This document shows positions 13,227 through 25,438 of a DNA stretch of 64,000 bases, one piece after another. Origin of the DNA: Aeromonas rivuli (GTDB lineage: Bacteria > Pseudomonadota > Gammaproteobacteria > Enterobacterales > Aeromonadaceae); NCBI RefSeq assembly GCF_000820045.1, contig NZ_CDBJ01000016.1, forward strand, positions 1 through 64,000. Reading direction: 5' to 3'. The first letter of the stretch is position 1, and every line of letters begins with the position of its first letter. Position numbers and translations under genes: made by a program. The notes under the pieces were generated by a model. It was not told the DNA's origin, did no database searches, and worked only from the letters and a program-made list of their open reading frames with translations.

Positions 13227-14616
13227 ACAACCCCCCTCGACTCACTGCCCGGTACGCCACTGGACTGGGCTAGCCCCGACCCGCATCGCCATTCATGCCG
13301 CCACCCCGCTCAGCTATTGGCAACTCGATGAGCGACTCAACAGTCTCTGCCAACAGCTGGCACAAGCGGGAATCCACAGAGGGGATCACTTGGCCGCCGT
13401 GGTGCGCGGCGCCCTGGACGATGTGCTGCTGGCATGGGCCTGTGTGCGCAGCGGCATTCTGTTTTGTCCCCTCAATCCGGCCTTTCCCCTTGCCAGACAA
13501 GGGGAGCTGGCCCATCAGCTGGCCGCGACCGCCTTCTGGTCGGCAGATGAGACACCGGCTGGCCCATGGCAATCGCTCAGGCTGGATTTCAACCATGCAC
13601 TTCCCGCCACCGGCCAGACCCTCTCATGGGATCCCGATGGGCTGAACAACATGGTGCTCACCTCGGGGTCCAGCGGCACCCCCAAGGCGGTGGTGCATCG
13701 CCTCACCAATCACCTCGCCTCGGCCCGGGGCTCGGCCAGCCTGATCCCCCTCGATGGCGACTGTGGCTGGCTGCTCTCTCTGCCGCTGTTTCACGTCGGG
13801 GGCTACGCCATCCTGTTCCGGGTCTTCCTGGCGGGGGCCAGTCTGGTGCTGGACGATCGCAGCCAGCCCCTCAAGGAGCGCCTCGAACGCCTGCCCATCA
13901 CCCACCTCTCGCTGGTGCCGACCCAGCTCTGGCGCCTGCTGGCGCAAGGCTTCGACCCCGCCCGCACCCGTTTGCGCGAACTGCTGCTCGGCGGCGCCGC
14001 CATCCCGCAGCCGCTGGTGAACCGTCTCACCGCCATGGGCTTTACCCCCAAGTCGAGCTATGGCCTCTCCGAGATGGGCAGTCAGGTCTGCACCGGCCAA
14101 CCTGCCGCAGCGGGCGTGGTCGGCTTGCCCCTGCCCGGGCGGGAAGTCTGCATCCAGCAAGACGAGATCTGCGTGCGCGGCGACACCCTGTTTGCCGGTT
14201 ATTTCCAGGCCGGGGAGCTGGTGCTGCCGCTGGACGAGGAGGGCTGGTTCCACACCCGGGACAAGGGCCACTTCAACGCGGACGGGGAACTGGTGGTGGA
14301 GGGGCGGCTCGACAACCTGTTTATCTCCGGGGGCGAAAACATCCAGCCCGAGACCATAGAGCAGCGACTGGTGGATCACGGCGCCGTGGCCCAGGCGCTG
14401 GTGGTGCCCATCCCGGATGAGGAATGGGGCCAGCGCCCCGCCGCCTTCATCGACTGGCACGGCGAGCCCGTGCCCCACGCCGAGCTGGCCGCCTGGATCA
14501 GGCAGGCGTTACCCGGCTTTATGGTGCCGGACCGCTGGCTGCCCTGGCCGGATCTCGGCGGCAGCCTGAAACCCTCCCGCACCCTGCTCGCCCGGAGCCT
14601 GCACACCGGGGACTGA
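13219..14616 (+). CDS. menE: o-Succinylbenzoate-CoA ligase MenE
   Basis: An ANL-superfamily adenylating enzyme that activates o-succinylbenzoate with CoA and ATP. Motifs in the 465-residue protein are MVLTSGSSGTPKAVVH (P-loop), SLPLFHVGGYAILF, the adenylate-binding SSYGLSEMGSQVC, GWFHTRDKGHFNADGEL (hinge Asp) and the C-terminal lysine region GSLKPSRTLL. The GTG at 13219 overlaps the menC stop by eight bases and gives the usual length. It is the last gene of the men operon and is followed by a terminator. Confidence 0.95.
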   Translation: MIEQPPSTHCPVRHWTGLAPTRIAIHAATPLSYWQLDERLNSLCQQLAQAGIHRGDHLAAVVRGALDDVLLAWACVRSGILFCPLNPAFPLARQGELAHQLAATAFWSADETPAGPWQSLRLDFNHALPATGQTLSWDPDGLNNMVLTSGSSGTPKAVVHRLTNHLASARGSASLIPLDGDCGWLLSLPLFHVGGYAILFRVFLAGASLVLDDRSQPLKERLERLPITHLSLVPTQLWRLLAQGFDPARTRLRELLLGGAAIPQPLVNRLTAMGFTPKSSYGLSEMGSQVCTGQPAAAGVVGLPLPGREVCIQQDEICVRGDTLFAGYFQAGELVLPLDEEGWFHTRDKGHFNADGELVVEGRLDNLFISGGENIQPETIEQRLVDHGAVAQALVVPIPDEEWGQRPAAFIDWHGEPVPHAELAAWIRQALPGFMVPDRWLPWPDLGGSLKPSRTLLARSLHTGD

Positions 14617-14657
14617 GACCTGCCCCCCAAATGGCGCTGAGTCCTTGCTATCACGCC

Positions 14658-14683
14658 AGCCCCTTATGGGGCTCATTTTGTTA
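14658..14683 (+). terminator. Rho-independent terminator of the men operon
   Basis: Hairpin AGCCCC-TTAT-GGGGCT followed by CATTTTGTT, about 40 bases after the menE stop. Confidence 0.75.
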
Positions 14684-14795
14684 TTCACCAGATTAAATAC
14701 ATGATTTATAAGACCAAGATGGTCAGTTGATACCCTTTTGGGGCCCTGTACATTGCCCGCGCTAACCACGCAGACAATAACGCAAAGGGATAACC

Positions 14796-17540
14796 ATGAA
14801 CTATCTGGGTACAAGGCTGCTGCTCCTGGCAGCTCCCGGCCTGCTCGCCACCTCGGCACTGGCCAACTACTCCCCCGACTGGCAAGAGTACCGGCTGAAC
14901 GGTGAATCCAGCCGCCAGCTGAGCGATCGGGTCACCGAAGTGACCTACGAGCTCAGCGCTCGCGATGACAATGCCCCCTATCAGCAGCTGCGGGTCTACC
15001 GCCGCTTCGACTGGAACGATAGCGACCTCAGTGCTCTGGCGGAGCAAGCCTGCGGCGAGCCCCAGCTCAAGGTCGAGCAGGGCTGGCAGATCCGCTATCG
15101 CAGCTGCGAGCAGGTGGTGCCTTTGGGCAAGGCCATCCCGGCCAGCAGCTATGACTTTGGCTACGGCCTGAAACAGGGCCGCTGGGAACCGCTGACGGGC
15201 ACCCCGACCGCCCCGCGTCAGGACAGTCTGCCGCTCCCCGAGCGCATCATACTGGGTCACAGCGAGCAGGAGCTGGATCGCTGCGAGCTCAATACCGAGG
15301 GGCGCTGCGCCGAGCAGCTTTGGCAGTACCAGCCCCGAGACTGGCAACATCTCAGCGTGCTGGAGGAGACCCCCAATGAGCGGGATGGCCGCCTCGAGCA
15401 GATCTTCTTCCGCCTGCAACCCGTGCCAGGCAGTCAGGCCGCCAGCCAGGTCCGCGAGCTGCACCTCTGGCGCCAGTACAGCTGGCAGCTGGACGAAACC
15501 AGGGCACAACAGGAGTGCGATGAGCCCCAGACCCGCCAGGAGGGGGACAACACCATCAGCTACCGGGTCTGCCGCCAGACCCTGCCCGCCGGCAGCGAGG
15601 TGCAGGTGGTACTCAAAGACAGCGGCTATCAATACCCGGTCGGTGGCAGCGAGTGGCAGCCCCTGCCGGACACCAGCGAATGGCAGGAGAGTCGGGTGCT
15701 CAATCGCCCCATAGTGCTGGCAAGCAAGGAGGAGCAGCTCGATTGCCACCGCGCCGATGGTCGCCCCTGCACCGAGCCGGAGCAGCCGGGCACGGATCTG
15801 CTGGATGCCGAGGCCGCCAGGATAGTGCAGGATGCCAGCGGCCAGCCCGCTCCCGTCTGGCAGGAAAACTATGGCCACGACGACCGCAAGCTGCTGGCGG
15901 TGTCGCGGGGCATGCAGAGTCTGCTGGCGGCCAATCAGCCCGCCCATCCGGCCATGAAGCTGCTGCTGGAATATGTGCGCGCCCACAACTATCACAACCA
16001 TGGCAAGCACAAGGAAGATGGCCCGGCCGCCGCCGAGGCGCTGGCTGAAGCCCTGACCGCGCTAGGCGCCCATCCGCTGCTCTACCCGGAGCAGGCCAGC
16101 GATGAGGTGGGCGCCGTCATGGGGGCCTGGAGCATCGCCCTCCATGGCCAGTTCAAGAGCCCGGCGCTGCAGAGCCGGTTCGGTACCCTGCTCGGCCAGT
16201 TCAACCAGATGCTGGCCTACGCCACCCTGCATGCCAGCGAGATCAACGGTCAGCATGCCTGGGCCACCGGCCTGTTCGATCTGCTCAACTTCCTCGACTT
16301 CGCCAGCGACCATAGCGACGCCTTCGCCGCCGACTTCCGCCAGCAGGATGGCGAGCTGCGTAAACAGCTGCACGCCCTCGCCATGAGCGAGCTCGCCTTG
16401 TGGCAAGGACGGGACGGAGCGGATCTGTTCCTGCTCAACAACGTGCTCGATGCCTATACCCGCCTCTACCGGGTCGCCCGTTATACCCGTCCGGACGAGA
16501 GCGAAGGCTATCGCACCCTGCTGGATGGCTCAGTCATCGCGCTCATCCGTCATCACGGCCTGATCCCGGGTGGCCAGCAGAGCCAGACGCTGCTGGACGA
16601 CATGTCGCTGACCCTCTCCACCTACTACCTGACCTACACGGATCGCACCGGCGAAGCCTGCATCAGCGGCGACTTTGCCGGACTCTGCACCCCGATCCGG
16701 CTGGAGGATGTGCTGCCGTTCGAGCACACCTGCTCGCCGACCCTGCGCCTGCGGGCCCAGCAGCTGAGCCAGGCCGAGGCCGACGGCATCTGCCGCGAGC
16801 TGGGTGCCGAGGAGCAGCAGTTCCATCGGCAGCTGGAAACCGGCTGGCAGCCGGTGGCGGACGATCTCAACGAGGCACTGGAGCTGGTGATCTTCGACTC
16901 CTCCGCCGACTGGAAGCGCTACGGCAGCGCCCTGTTTGGTGGTGTCTCCACCGACAACGGCGGCATCTACATCGAAGGGGATCCGGCCCGTCCCGGCAAC
17001 CAGGCCCGCTTCTTCGCCTATGAGGCCGAGTGGAAGCGCCCCGCCTTCCAGGTGTGGAACCTGCGCCACGAGTACGTCCACTACCTGGATGGCCGCTTCA
17101 ACCAGTACGGCAGCTTCGGCCACTACCCCCTCAACCGCACCACCTGGTGGGCGGAAGGGCTGGCGGAGTTCATCGCCCACGGTCAGTGCTTCGCCCGCGG
17201 CATGGACAATGTGGCGGGTCGCCCGGCGGCCGAACGACCGAGCCTGGCCGACATACTGCATCTGGATTACGACAAGGGGGGCGAGCTGGTCTACTCATGG
17301 TCCTATACGGTGCATCGCTTCCTGAGCGAGACAGGGCGCGGCGCCAGCTGGCTGGCGCTGGCCCAGGCCCTGCGCAACCCGGACCAACAGCAGGCGATGA
17401 GCGCCTTCGAATCCGAGCTGGATGCGCTTATCGCGAGCGACAGCGAGGCCTACCAGCAGTGGCTCGGCCGCGAGTTGCTGCCCTGGTGGGAGGCCAACAA
17501 GGAGTCTGACGAGTGCAAGGCGAACGACTCCTCCCATTGA
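14796..17540 (+). CDS. Secreted M9 collagenase
   Basis: A zinc metalloprotease of the microbial collagenase family M9, probably exported and then secreted to degrade host collagen. The 914-residue protein has a signal peptide (MNYLGTRLLLLAAPGLLATSALA). The zinc site HEYVH lies at residues 758-762 in LRHEYVHYLDGRF, with the third ligand or downstream Glu around 787 in WWAEGLAEF. The N-terminal half contains two related modules (about residues 46-131 and 200-291) that share the C..EPQ...YR.C pattern. The activator-like helical domain (about 340-600) precedes the catalytic domain. No C-terminal PKD or collagen-binding domain is visible. Length and start match the Aeromonas 915-residue collagenases I recall. 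It is a single-gene unit with its own terminator. Confidence 0.92.
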   Translation: MNYLGTRLLLLAAPGLLATSALANYSPDWQEYRLNGESSRQLSDRVTEVTYELSARDDNAPYQQLRVYRRFDWNDSDLSALAEQACGEPQLKVEQGWQIRYRSCEQVVPLGKAIPASSYDFGYGLKQGRWEPLTGTPTAPRQDSLPLPERIILGHSEQELDRCELNTEGRCAEQLWQYQPRDWQHLSVLEETPNERDGRLEQIFFRLQPVPGSQAASQVRELHLWRQYSWQLDETRAQQECDEPQTRQEGDNTISYRVCRQTLPAGSEVQVVLKDSGYQYPVGGSEWQPLPDTSEWQESRVLNRPIVLASKEEQLDCHRADGRPCTEPEQPGTDLLDAEAARIVQDASGQPAPVWQENYGHDDRKLLAVSRGMQSLLAANQPAHPAMKLLLEYVRAHNYHNHGKHKEDGPAAAEALAEALTALGAHPLLYPEQASDEVGAVMGAWSIALHGQFKSPALQSRFGTLLGQFNQMLAYATLHASEINGQHAWATGLFDLLNFLDFASDHSDAFAADFRQQDGELRKQLHALAMSELALWQGRDGADLFLLNNVLDAYTRLYRVARYTRPDESEGYRTLLDGSVIALIRHHGLIPGGQQSQTLLDDMSLTLSTYYLTYTDRTGEACISGDFAGLCTPIRLEDVLPFEHTCSPTLRLRAQQLSQAEADGICRELGAEEQQFHRQLETGWQPVADDLNEALELVIFDSSADWKRYGSALFGGVSTDNGGIYIEGDPARPGNQARFFAYEAEWKRPAFQVWNLRHEYVHYLDGRFNQYGSFGHYPLNRTTWWAEGLAEFIAHGQCFARGMDNVAGRPAAERPSLADILHLDYDKGGELVYSWSYTVHRFLSETGRGASWLALAQALRNPDQQQAMSAFESELDALIASDSEAYQQWLGRELLPWWEANKESDECKANDSSH

Positions 17541-17558
17541 GGATGAGGGTTAGCAAAC

Positions 17559-17583
17559 AGGGGCAGCCATCGCTGCCCCTTTG
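17559..17583 (+). terminator. Terminator of the collagenase gene
   Basis: Inverted repeat AGGGGCAG / CTGCCCCT followed by TT, 19 bases after the stop. Confidence 0.7.
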
Positions 17584-17742
17584 CACAAGTTTCGTACTCT
17601 ATCAAGGGGTTAGAAACGATGTGCTGCGACAGGTACAGGCTGCTGCCCACTCGAATAAGGCCATTGCCCATGACGGGGGCAACCAAGATGTAATAGAATG
17701 ACGGCCACGCTGTTTCACCCTCAAGCCAGACTCTGACCGCCC

Positions 17743-18519
17743 ATGACGAAGCTTCGCAAGATACTGCTCATCTGCCTCTGCCTGTTGCTGGGCTCTGCCG
17801 CCCTGCTGCTGGTTTACGGGGAGTGGGCCGTGTCCGGGAGCCGTCAATACACCTATGACGATGTCGACAAGGTGCCCTACAACAGAGTGGCCCTGGTGCT
17901 TGGCACCTCCAGATACCTGGTCGGCGGCGGCACCAATCAATATTTCCAGACCCGGATCAAGGCGGCGAGCGCGCTCTATAACAACGGCAAGGTGGACTAC
18001 ATCCTGGTCTCAGGTGACAACGCAACCCTGCAGTACAACGAGCCGCGCCAGATGCGCCGCGCCCTGATCAAGGCGGGGATTCCCGCCAAAGCCATCTATA
18101 GCGATTACGCCGGTTTTCGCACCCTGGACTCCATGGTGCGCGCCAGGGAGGTGTTCGGTCAGGATCGCTTCACCGTGGTCTCCCAAGCCTTCCACAATGA
18201 ACGCGCCATCTTCATCGCCCGCCACTTCGGCATAGAGGCGGTTGGCTTCAATGCCGAAGATCCCAGCGCCTATCAGGGCATCCGCACCCGTGTGCGTGAA
18301 GTCTTCGCCCGGCTGATGGGGCTGCTCGATCTCTATATCCTCGACAAGGGCCCCAAGTTCCTCGGCCAGCCTGTCAATATTGGCGAGCCCATCCCCTGTC
18401 GCCCGCTCAGCACCCTGGGGCTGAGCCAGCCCTGCCTGCCGCTGCCAACCGAGCCCCTGGCCAGTGGCGAGCAGGTGCTGATCCCGCCTTCGGCAGCGAG
18501 TGCGACCCAGGTCGAGTGA
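17743..18519 (+). CDS. sanA: SanA-like DUF218 membrane-anchored protein
   Basis: A homologue of SanA, an inner-membrane-anchored DUF218 protein known in E. coli for vancomycin exclusion at high temperature and envelope integrity. The 258-residue product has an N-terminal TM anchor (ILLICLCLLLGSAALLLVYG), then the DUF218 core with VALVLGTSRYLVGGGTNQYFQTRI, YILVSGDN, the EPRQMRRALIKAGIP helix, FRTLDSMVRAREVFG and FTVVSQAFHNERAIFIARH. The C terminus (after residue 225) is Pro/Ser-rich and ends PPSAASATQVE. That tail is copied twice more downstream of the stop codon. Confidence 0.9.
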   Translation: MTKLRKILLICLCLLLGSAALLLVYGEWAVSGSRQYTYDDVDKVPYNRVALVLGTSRYLVGGGTNQYFQTRIKAASALYNNGKVDYILVSGDNATLQYNEPRQMRRALIKAGIPAKAIYSDYAGFRTLDSMVRAREVFGQDRFTVVSQAFHNERAIFIARHFGIEAVGFNAEDPSAYQGIRTRVREVFARLMGLLDLYILDKGPKFLGQPVNIGEPIPCRPLSTLGLSQPCLPLPTEPLASGEQVLIPPSAASATQVE

Positions 18520-18679
18520 CCCGGTTCACACCCTTGCAGCCATTGGCCAGCAACAAGCTGATCCCGCCTTCGGCAGTGAGTGCGACCCAGGTCGAGTGAC
18601 CCGGTTCACACCCTTGCAGCCATTGGCCAGCAACAAGCTGATCCCGCCTTCGGCGGCGAGTGCGACTCTGGCCGATTGA
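18459..18679 (+). repeat. Three tandem copies (80-bp period) of the sanA 3' tail
   Basis: The last codons of sanA (PLASGEQVLIPPSAASATQVE-stop) recur at exact 80-base steps (18481, 18561, 18641). Read in their own frames the extra copies are PLASNKLIPPSAVSATQVE-stop and PLASNKLIPPSAASATLAD-stop. Between them lies a nearly identical spacer that includes CCCGGTTCACACCC. Copies 1 and 2 are almost identical over the whole unit; the third diverges in its last codons. Confidence 0.95.
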
Positions 18680-18708
18680 TTCGACTCAATGCCATCAGCT
18701 AGCAAGAG

Positions 18709-18733
18709 AAAGACCCGCCTCGGCGGGTCTTGC
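18709..18733. terminator. Terminator between sanA and sodA
   Basis: Inverted repeat AAGACCCGCC / GGCGGGTCTT, extended by flanking GCAAGA/TCTTGC, placed between the convergent genes. Confidence 0.75.
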
Positions 18734-18767
18734 TATATGGGCTCACAGCAGACTTGGCACTGCCTGC

Positions 18768-19385
18768 TTAACGTGCCAATGCCTGTCGATAATGCTCTGC
18801 CACCTGCGGCCAGTCGATCACCTCATAGAAGGCGGCAATGTAGTCCGGGCGCTTGTTCTGGTACTTGAGGTAGTAGGCATGCTCCCACACATCCAGACCC
18901 AGCACCGGGGTCAATCCCAGCATCAGCGGGCTATCCTGGTTGGCGCTGCTCTCGACCTGCAACTTGCCAGCCGGGGTGACCACCAGCCAGGCCCAGCCAC
19001 TGCCAAAGCGGGTTAGAGCCGCCTGGGTGAACAACTTGGTGAACCCTTCGAAGCCGCCGAGATCCCGCTCGATGGCCACCAGCAACTCCCCCTCTGGCAG
19101 GCCGCCCCCCTGAGGGCTCATCACCTGCCAGAACAGGCTGTGGTTGGCGTGGCCGCCACCATGATTGCGCACCGCACCTTGCAGGCTGGCGGGCAGGCTG
19201 TCGATGCCGCGCAGCAGCTGCTCGAGGGGCCTGTCTGCCCACTCAGGCGCAGTGGCCAGGGCGGCGTTGAGACCGTTCACATAGGTTTGATGGTGGCGGC
19301 TGTGATGGATCTCCATGGTGAGCGCATCCAGGTGGGGCTCGAGTGCATCATAGGCATAGGGCAGAGCGGGCAGGACATGATTCAT
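18768..19385 (-). CDS. sodA: Manganese superoxide dismutase SodA
   Basis: Dismutates superoxide in the cytoplasm. The 205-residue protein has all four metal ligands: His in [13 protein letters not shown], His in [11 protein letters not shown], and Asp and His in [15 protein letters not shown]. The GGHANHS and GSGWAWLV sequences favour the Mn type. The ATG has a good GGAG upstream. It lies 30 bases behind a small helical protein gene headed by a Fur box, so it is probably induced when iron is scarce, as Mn-SOD genes commonly are. Confidence 0.95.
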   Translation of the reverse strand: MNHVLPALPYAYDALEPHLDALTMEIHHSRHHQTYVNGLNAALATAPEWADRPLEQLLRGIDSLPASLQGAVRNHGGGHANHSLFWQVMSPQGGGLPEGELLVAIERDLGGFEGFTKLFTQAALTRFGSGWAWLVVTPAGKLQVESSANQDSPLMLGLTPVLGLDVWEHAYYLKYQNKRPDYIAAFYEVIDWPQVAEHYRQALAR

Positions 19386-19415
19386 GGCAACTCCTTGCGA
19401 CTGGGTAATGGGCGA

Positions 19416-19859
19416 TCAATGAAGAGTGTGGGCGCTGCGCCCCTGACAATGGCACTGGTCGAGGCAGGCCTGGATGACGACGTTGGGTCCCCGTTTGCGC
19501 AGGAAGGCAAGCAGCTCCATCTGGGTGTGGCGACTGTGATTGAGGGCCGCCACCCTGAGTGCGTTGCGACAAGAGGGTGAATGGGACAGCTGCAGCAGTT
19601 GTTGGTGAGCCTGACAGAGCAAGGTGGTGGCATTCGACTCCTCACCCATGGCCATCATCAGGTCGGCCAGGTTATGACAGGCGACGACCAGGGCGGCAAC
19701 CACCTCATCCGCATCCTGCCAGCTCAACAACTGCTGCTCGGCCAGGCGCAGGGCCTGCCGGTAACCGGGCAGAGCCGCCAGGTGATTGCCCTCGGCAAAG
19801 TGGTGATTCGCCAGCCGGGTATGTTGCCGCCACTGGGCCATGGGATCCTGTCTCGCCAT
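19416..19859 (-). CDS. TPR-like helical protein upstream of sodA (DUF2753-like)
   Basis: The 147-residue product is largely helical with a TPR-like pattern (WRQHTRLANHHFAEGNHLAALPGYRQALRLAE). It ends in a Cys/His-rich tail (CLDQCHCQ) that could bind metal. It resembles the small DUF2753-type proteins found near sodA in Vibrionales; the match is from memory and tentative. The ATG at 19859 has GGTGGAG upstream; a longer frame would run into the Fur box. It is the first gene of a two-gene unit with sodA, controlled by the Fur-like site at 19881. The function is unknown. Confidence 0.7.
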   Translation of the reverse strand: MARQDPMAQWRQHTRLANHHFAEGNHLAALPGYRQALRLAEQQLLSWQDADEVVAALVVACHNLADLMMAMGEESNATTLLCQAHQQLLQLSHSPSCRNALRVAALNHSRHTQMELLAFLRKRGPNVVIQACLDQCHCQGRSAHTLH

Positions 19860-19880
19860 CTCTGCTCCACCCACAAGTTG

Positions 19881-19899
19881 AATGATATTAATTATCATT
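19881..19899 (-). promoter_or_regulatory. Fur box
   Basis: AATGATATTAATTATCATT matches the Fur 7-1-7 pattern TGATAATnATTATCA at 14 of 15 positions. It is centred about 30 bases upstream of the first gene of the sodA unit. Confidence 0.85.
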
Positions 19900-19908
19900 T
19901 CATACTAA

Positions 19909-21730
<1,822 letters not shown>

Positions 21731-21734
<4 letters not shown>

Positions 21735-21763
21735 CAGAGGGGCCCTGGGGCCCCTCTGTCATT
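21731..21763. terminator. Bidirectional terminator after the lipase-foldase operon
   Basis: Long inverted repeat ATGACAGAGGGGCCC / GGGGCCCCTCTGTCAT overlapping the foldase stop codon and facing a convergent gene. Confidence 0.8.
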
Positions 21764-21796
21764 GTGATAAAGAGCGTCGCCGCACGGCGAGCATCA

Positions 21797-22504
21797 TCAC
21801 TGCGGCTTGTTGGCTCCGGGCAAGGGCTGCCAGGTGAGGCGAGTGACCCGTCCGGCCTGCAGATCGCAGCGCAGGGAGAGCGGCTGCCAGCCTTTATCGA
21901 GGCGCAGATTGACGGCCCCCACCACCTGCTCTTCGCTCACCTTGAGCCCGGATTGCTCCGAGGTCACCTTGTCCCCACCGGTCAGAGCCATCAGCTTGTC
22001 GTTGCACAGCCAGTGGGCGAGCGCCGCCCCCTTGAGCTTGATGCTGGCATCCCCGTTGGCCAGACGCAGCTCCCCCGGACTCAAGGCAAAGAGCGCGGTC
22101 AGCTCGGTGGCGCGCTTGCTAAGCCAGGTTTCACGCTGCTGCATGCTCATCTTGCTGACGAACTCGGCCGGTTCACCCTTGGCATCCAGCCACTGGGTCA
22201 GGGCACCTTGCTCATCGAAGCCAAATTGGGCCTCGGGCTCCTTGACCCCAAACAGCTTGCCGCCTTTGAAGTAGTAACGGCTCTCGCCGACCAGCTTGCC
22301 CTGCTCGTCACGAATGGGCACGGCGATGATGACCGGGGGGCCATCTATCCAGGCCTGGATCTCGACACCGTCATGACTGAACAGCCGGGTATCCAGAGCA
22401 CTTTGGGCACCTTGCTCCATCAGGGTGAACTGTTGTGCGAGAGAGGCCGCCAGTGCGGGCAGTGAACCTAACCCCAAGGTCAGGGCGATGAGGATCTTGC
22501 GCAT
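21797..22504 (-). CDS. Exported protein of unknown function
   Basis: The 235-residue product begins with a signal peptide (MRKILIALTLGLGSLPALAA). The mature part is a mixed alpha/beta protein with VEIQAWIDGPPVIIAVPIRDEQGKLVGESRYYFKGGKLFGVKEPEAQF, suggesting a periplasmic beta domain followed by a helical region. I recognise no family. The ATG at 22504 is preferred over one 21 bases upstream because AGGA sits at the right distance. It is 30 bases behind a thioesterase gene in the same direction and may be cotranscribed. Confidence 0.65.
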   Translation of the reverse strand: MRKILIALTLGLGSLPALAASLAQQFTLMEQGAQSALDTRLFSHDGVEIQAWIDGPPVIIAVPIRDEQGKLVGESRYYFKGGKLFGVKEPEAQFGFDEQGALTQWLDAKGEPAEFVSKMSMQQRETWLSKRATELTALFALSPGELRLANGDASIKLKGAALAHWLCNDKLMALTGGDKVTSEQSGLKVSEEQVVGAVNLRLDKGWQPLSLRCDLQAGRVTRLTWQPLPGANKPQ

Positions 22505-22534
22505 AGATATCCTGTGATTGGCCAATGGCCAAGG

Positions 22535-22930
22535 TTAACGCTCGAGTAACCAGCTCCTGAGCCCGTCCCGCTGCGCTTCGCTCAGCGCCACGGACTGGCG
22601 GGTCTGGTAGTCAAAATGGATCAGGGTCGTCTCACCGGTCACCGCCAGCTCGCCCTCCTGCCAGGCCTCCTGCCAGAGGGTGAAGGAACTGCTGCCGATA
22701 CGGCTCACCCCCGTCTTGATCAGCACCGGCTGACCGTAGAACAGCTCCCGTTTGAACTGCACCGTATAGCCCGCGATGATCAGATGCCAGTCATGGACAT
22801 CCAACTCGGGGGAGAAGATGCGAAACAGGGGGTCCCGCGCCGATTCGAACCAGACCGCTGGCACTGTGTTATTGATATGCCCCAGGGCATCCGTCTCCTG
22901 AAAACGGGGGAAGATCTGCATTTCCAGCAT
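22535..22930 (-). CDS. 4HBT-family acyl-CoA thioesterase
   Basis: A hotdog-fold thioesterase of the YbgC/FadM type. The 131 residues contain the family pattern FPRFQETDALGHINNTVPAVWFESARD, with the catalytic Asp in ETDALGHI, and later YTVQFKRELFYGQPVLIKT. The ATG at 22930 follows AGGAG at ideal spacing. The substrate is unknown. Hydrolysis of DHNA-CoA for menaquinone synthesis is carried out by a hotdog thioesterase in other bacteria, so a role in the men pathway is conceivable, but the distance from the men operon makes it speculative. Confidence 0.85.
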   Translation of the reverse strand: MLEMQIFPRFQETDALGHINNTVPAVWFESARDPLFRIFSPELDVHDWHLIIAGYTVQFKRELFYGQPVLIKTGVSRIGSSSFTLWQEAWQEGELAVTGETTLIHFDYQTRQSVALSEAQRDGLRSWLLER

Positions 22931-23065
22931 GGGTGACTCCTTGTCAGTGGATGAGCGGGGGCTGGCCATCATCGGCTGACAGGATGTTACCGATATCCGG
23001 CCTCAAAGGACAGGGATGCCCCTGGTCAGACGACGTCACTGCGCCATATCCAGGTATGTGGCAGA

Positions 23066-23102
23066 CAAAAAAATGCCCCGCACAGGGTAGTGTGCGGGGC
23101 AA
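23066..23102 (-). terminator. Rho-independent terminator of katG
   Basis: On the minus strand, GCCCCGCACA...TGTGCGGGGC followed by ATTTTTTTGTC, directly after the katG stop. Confidence 0.88.
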
Positions 23103-23113
23103 TGAGGTCGAGC

Positions 23114-25327
<2,214 letters not shown>

Positions 25328-25438
25328 TCAGCATGGCACATGAGGATGATCTCTTCTGTGATCCCCCCACCCCTTCCTGGCTTTTTGAGACGCAACATAA
25401 TAGTCAGGAGGGGCGGCGGCGAAAATGCGCGCCGCGAG

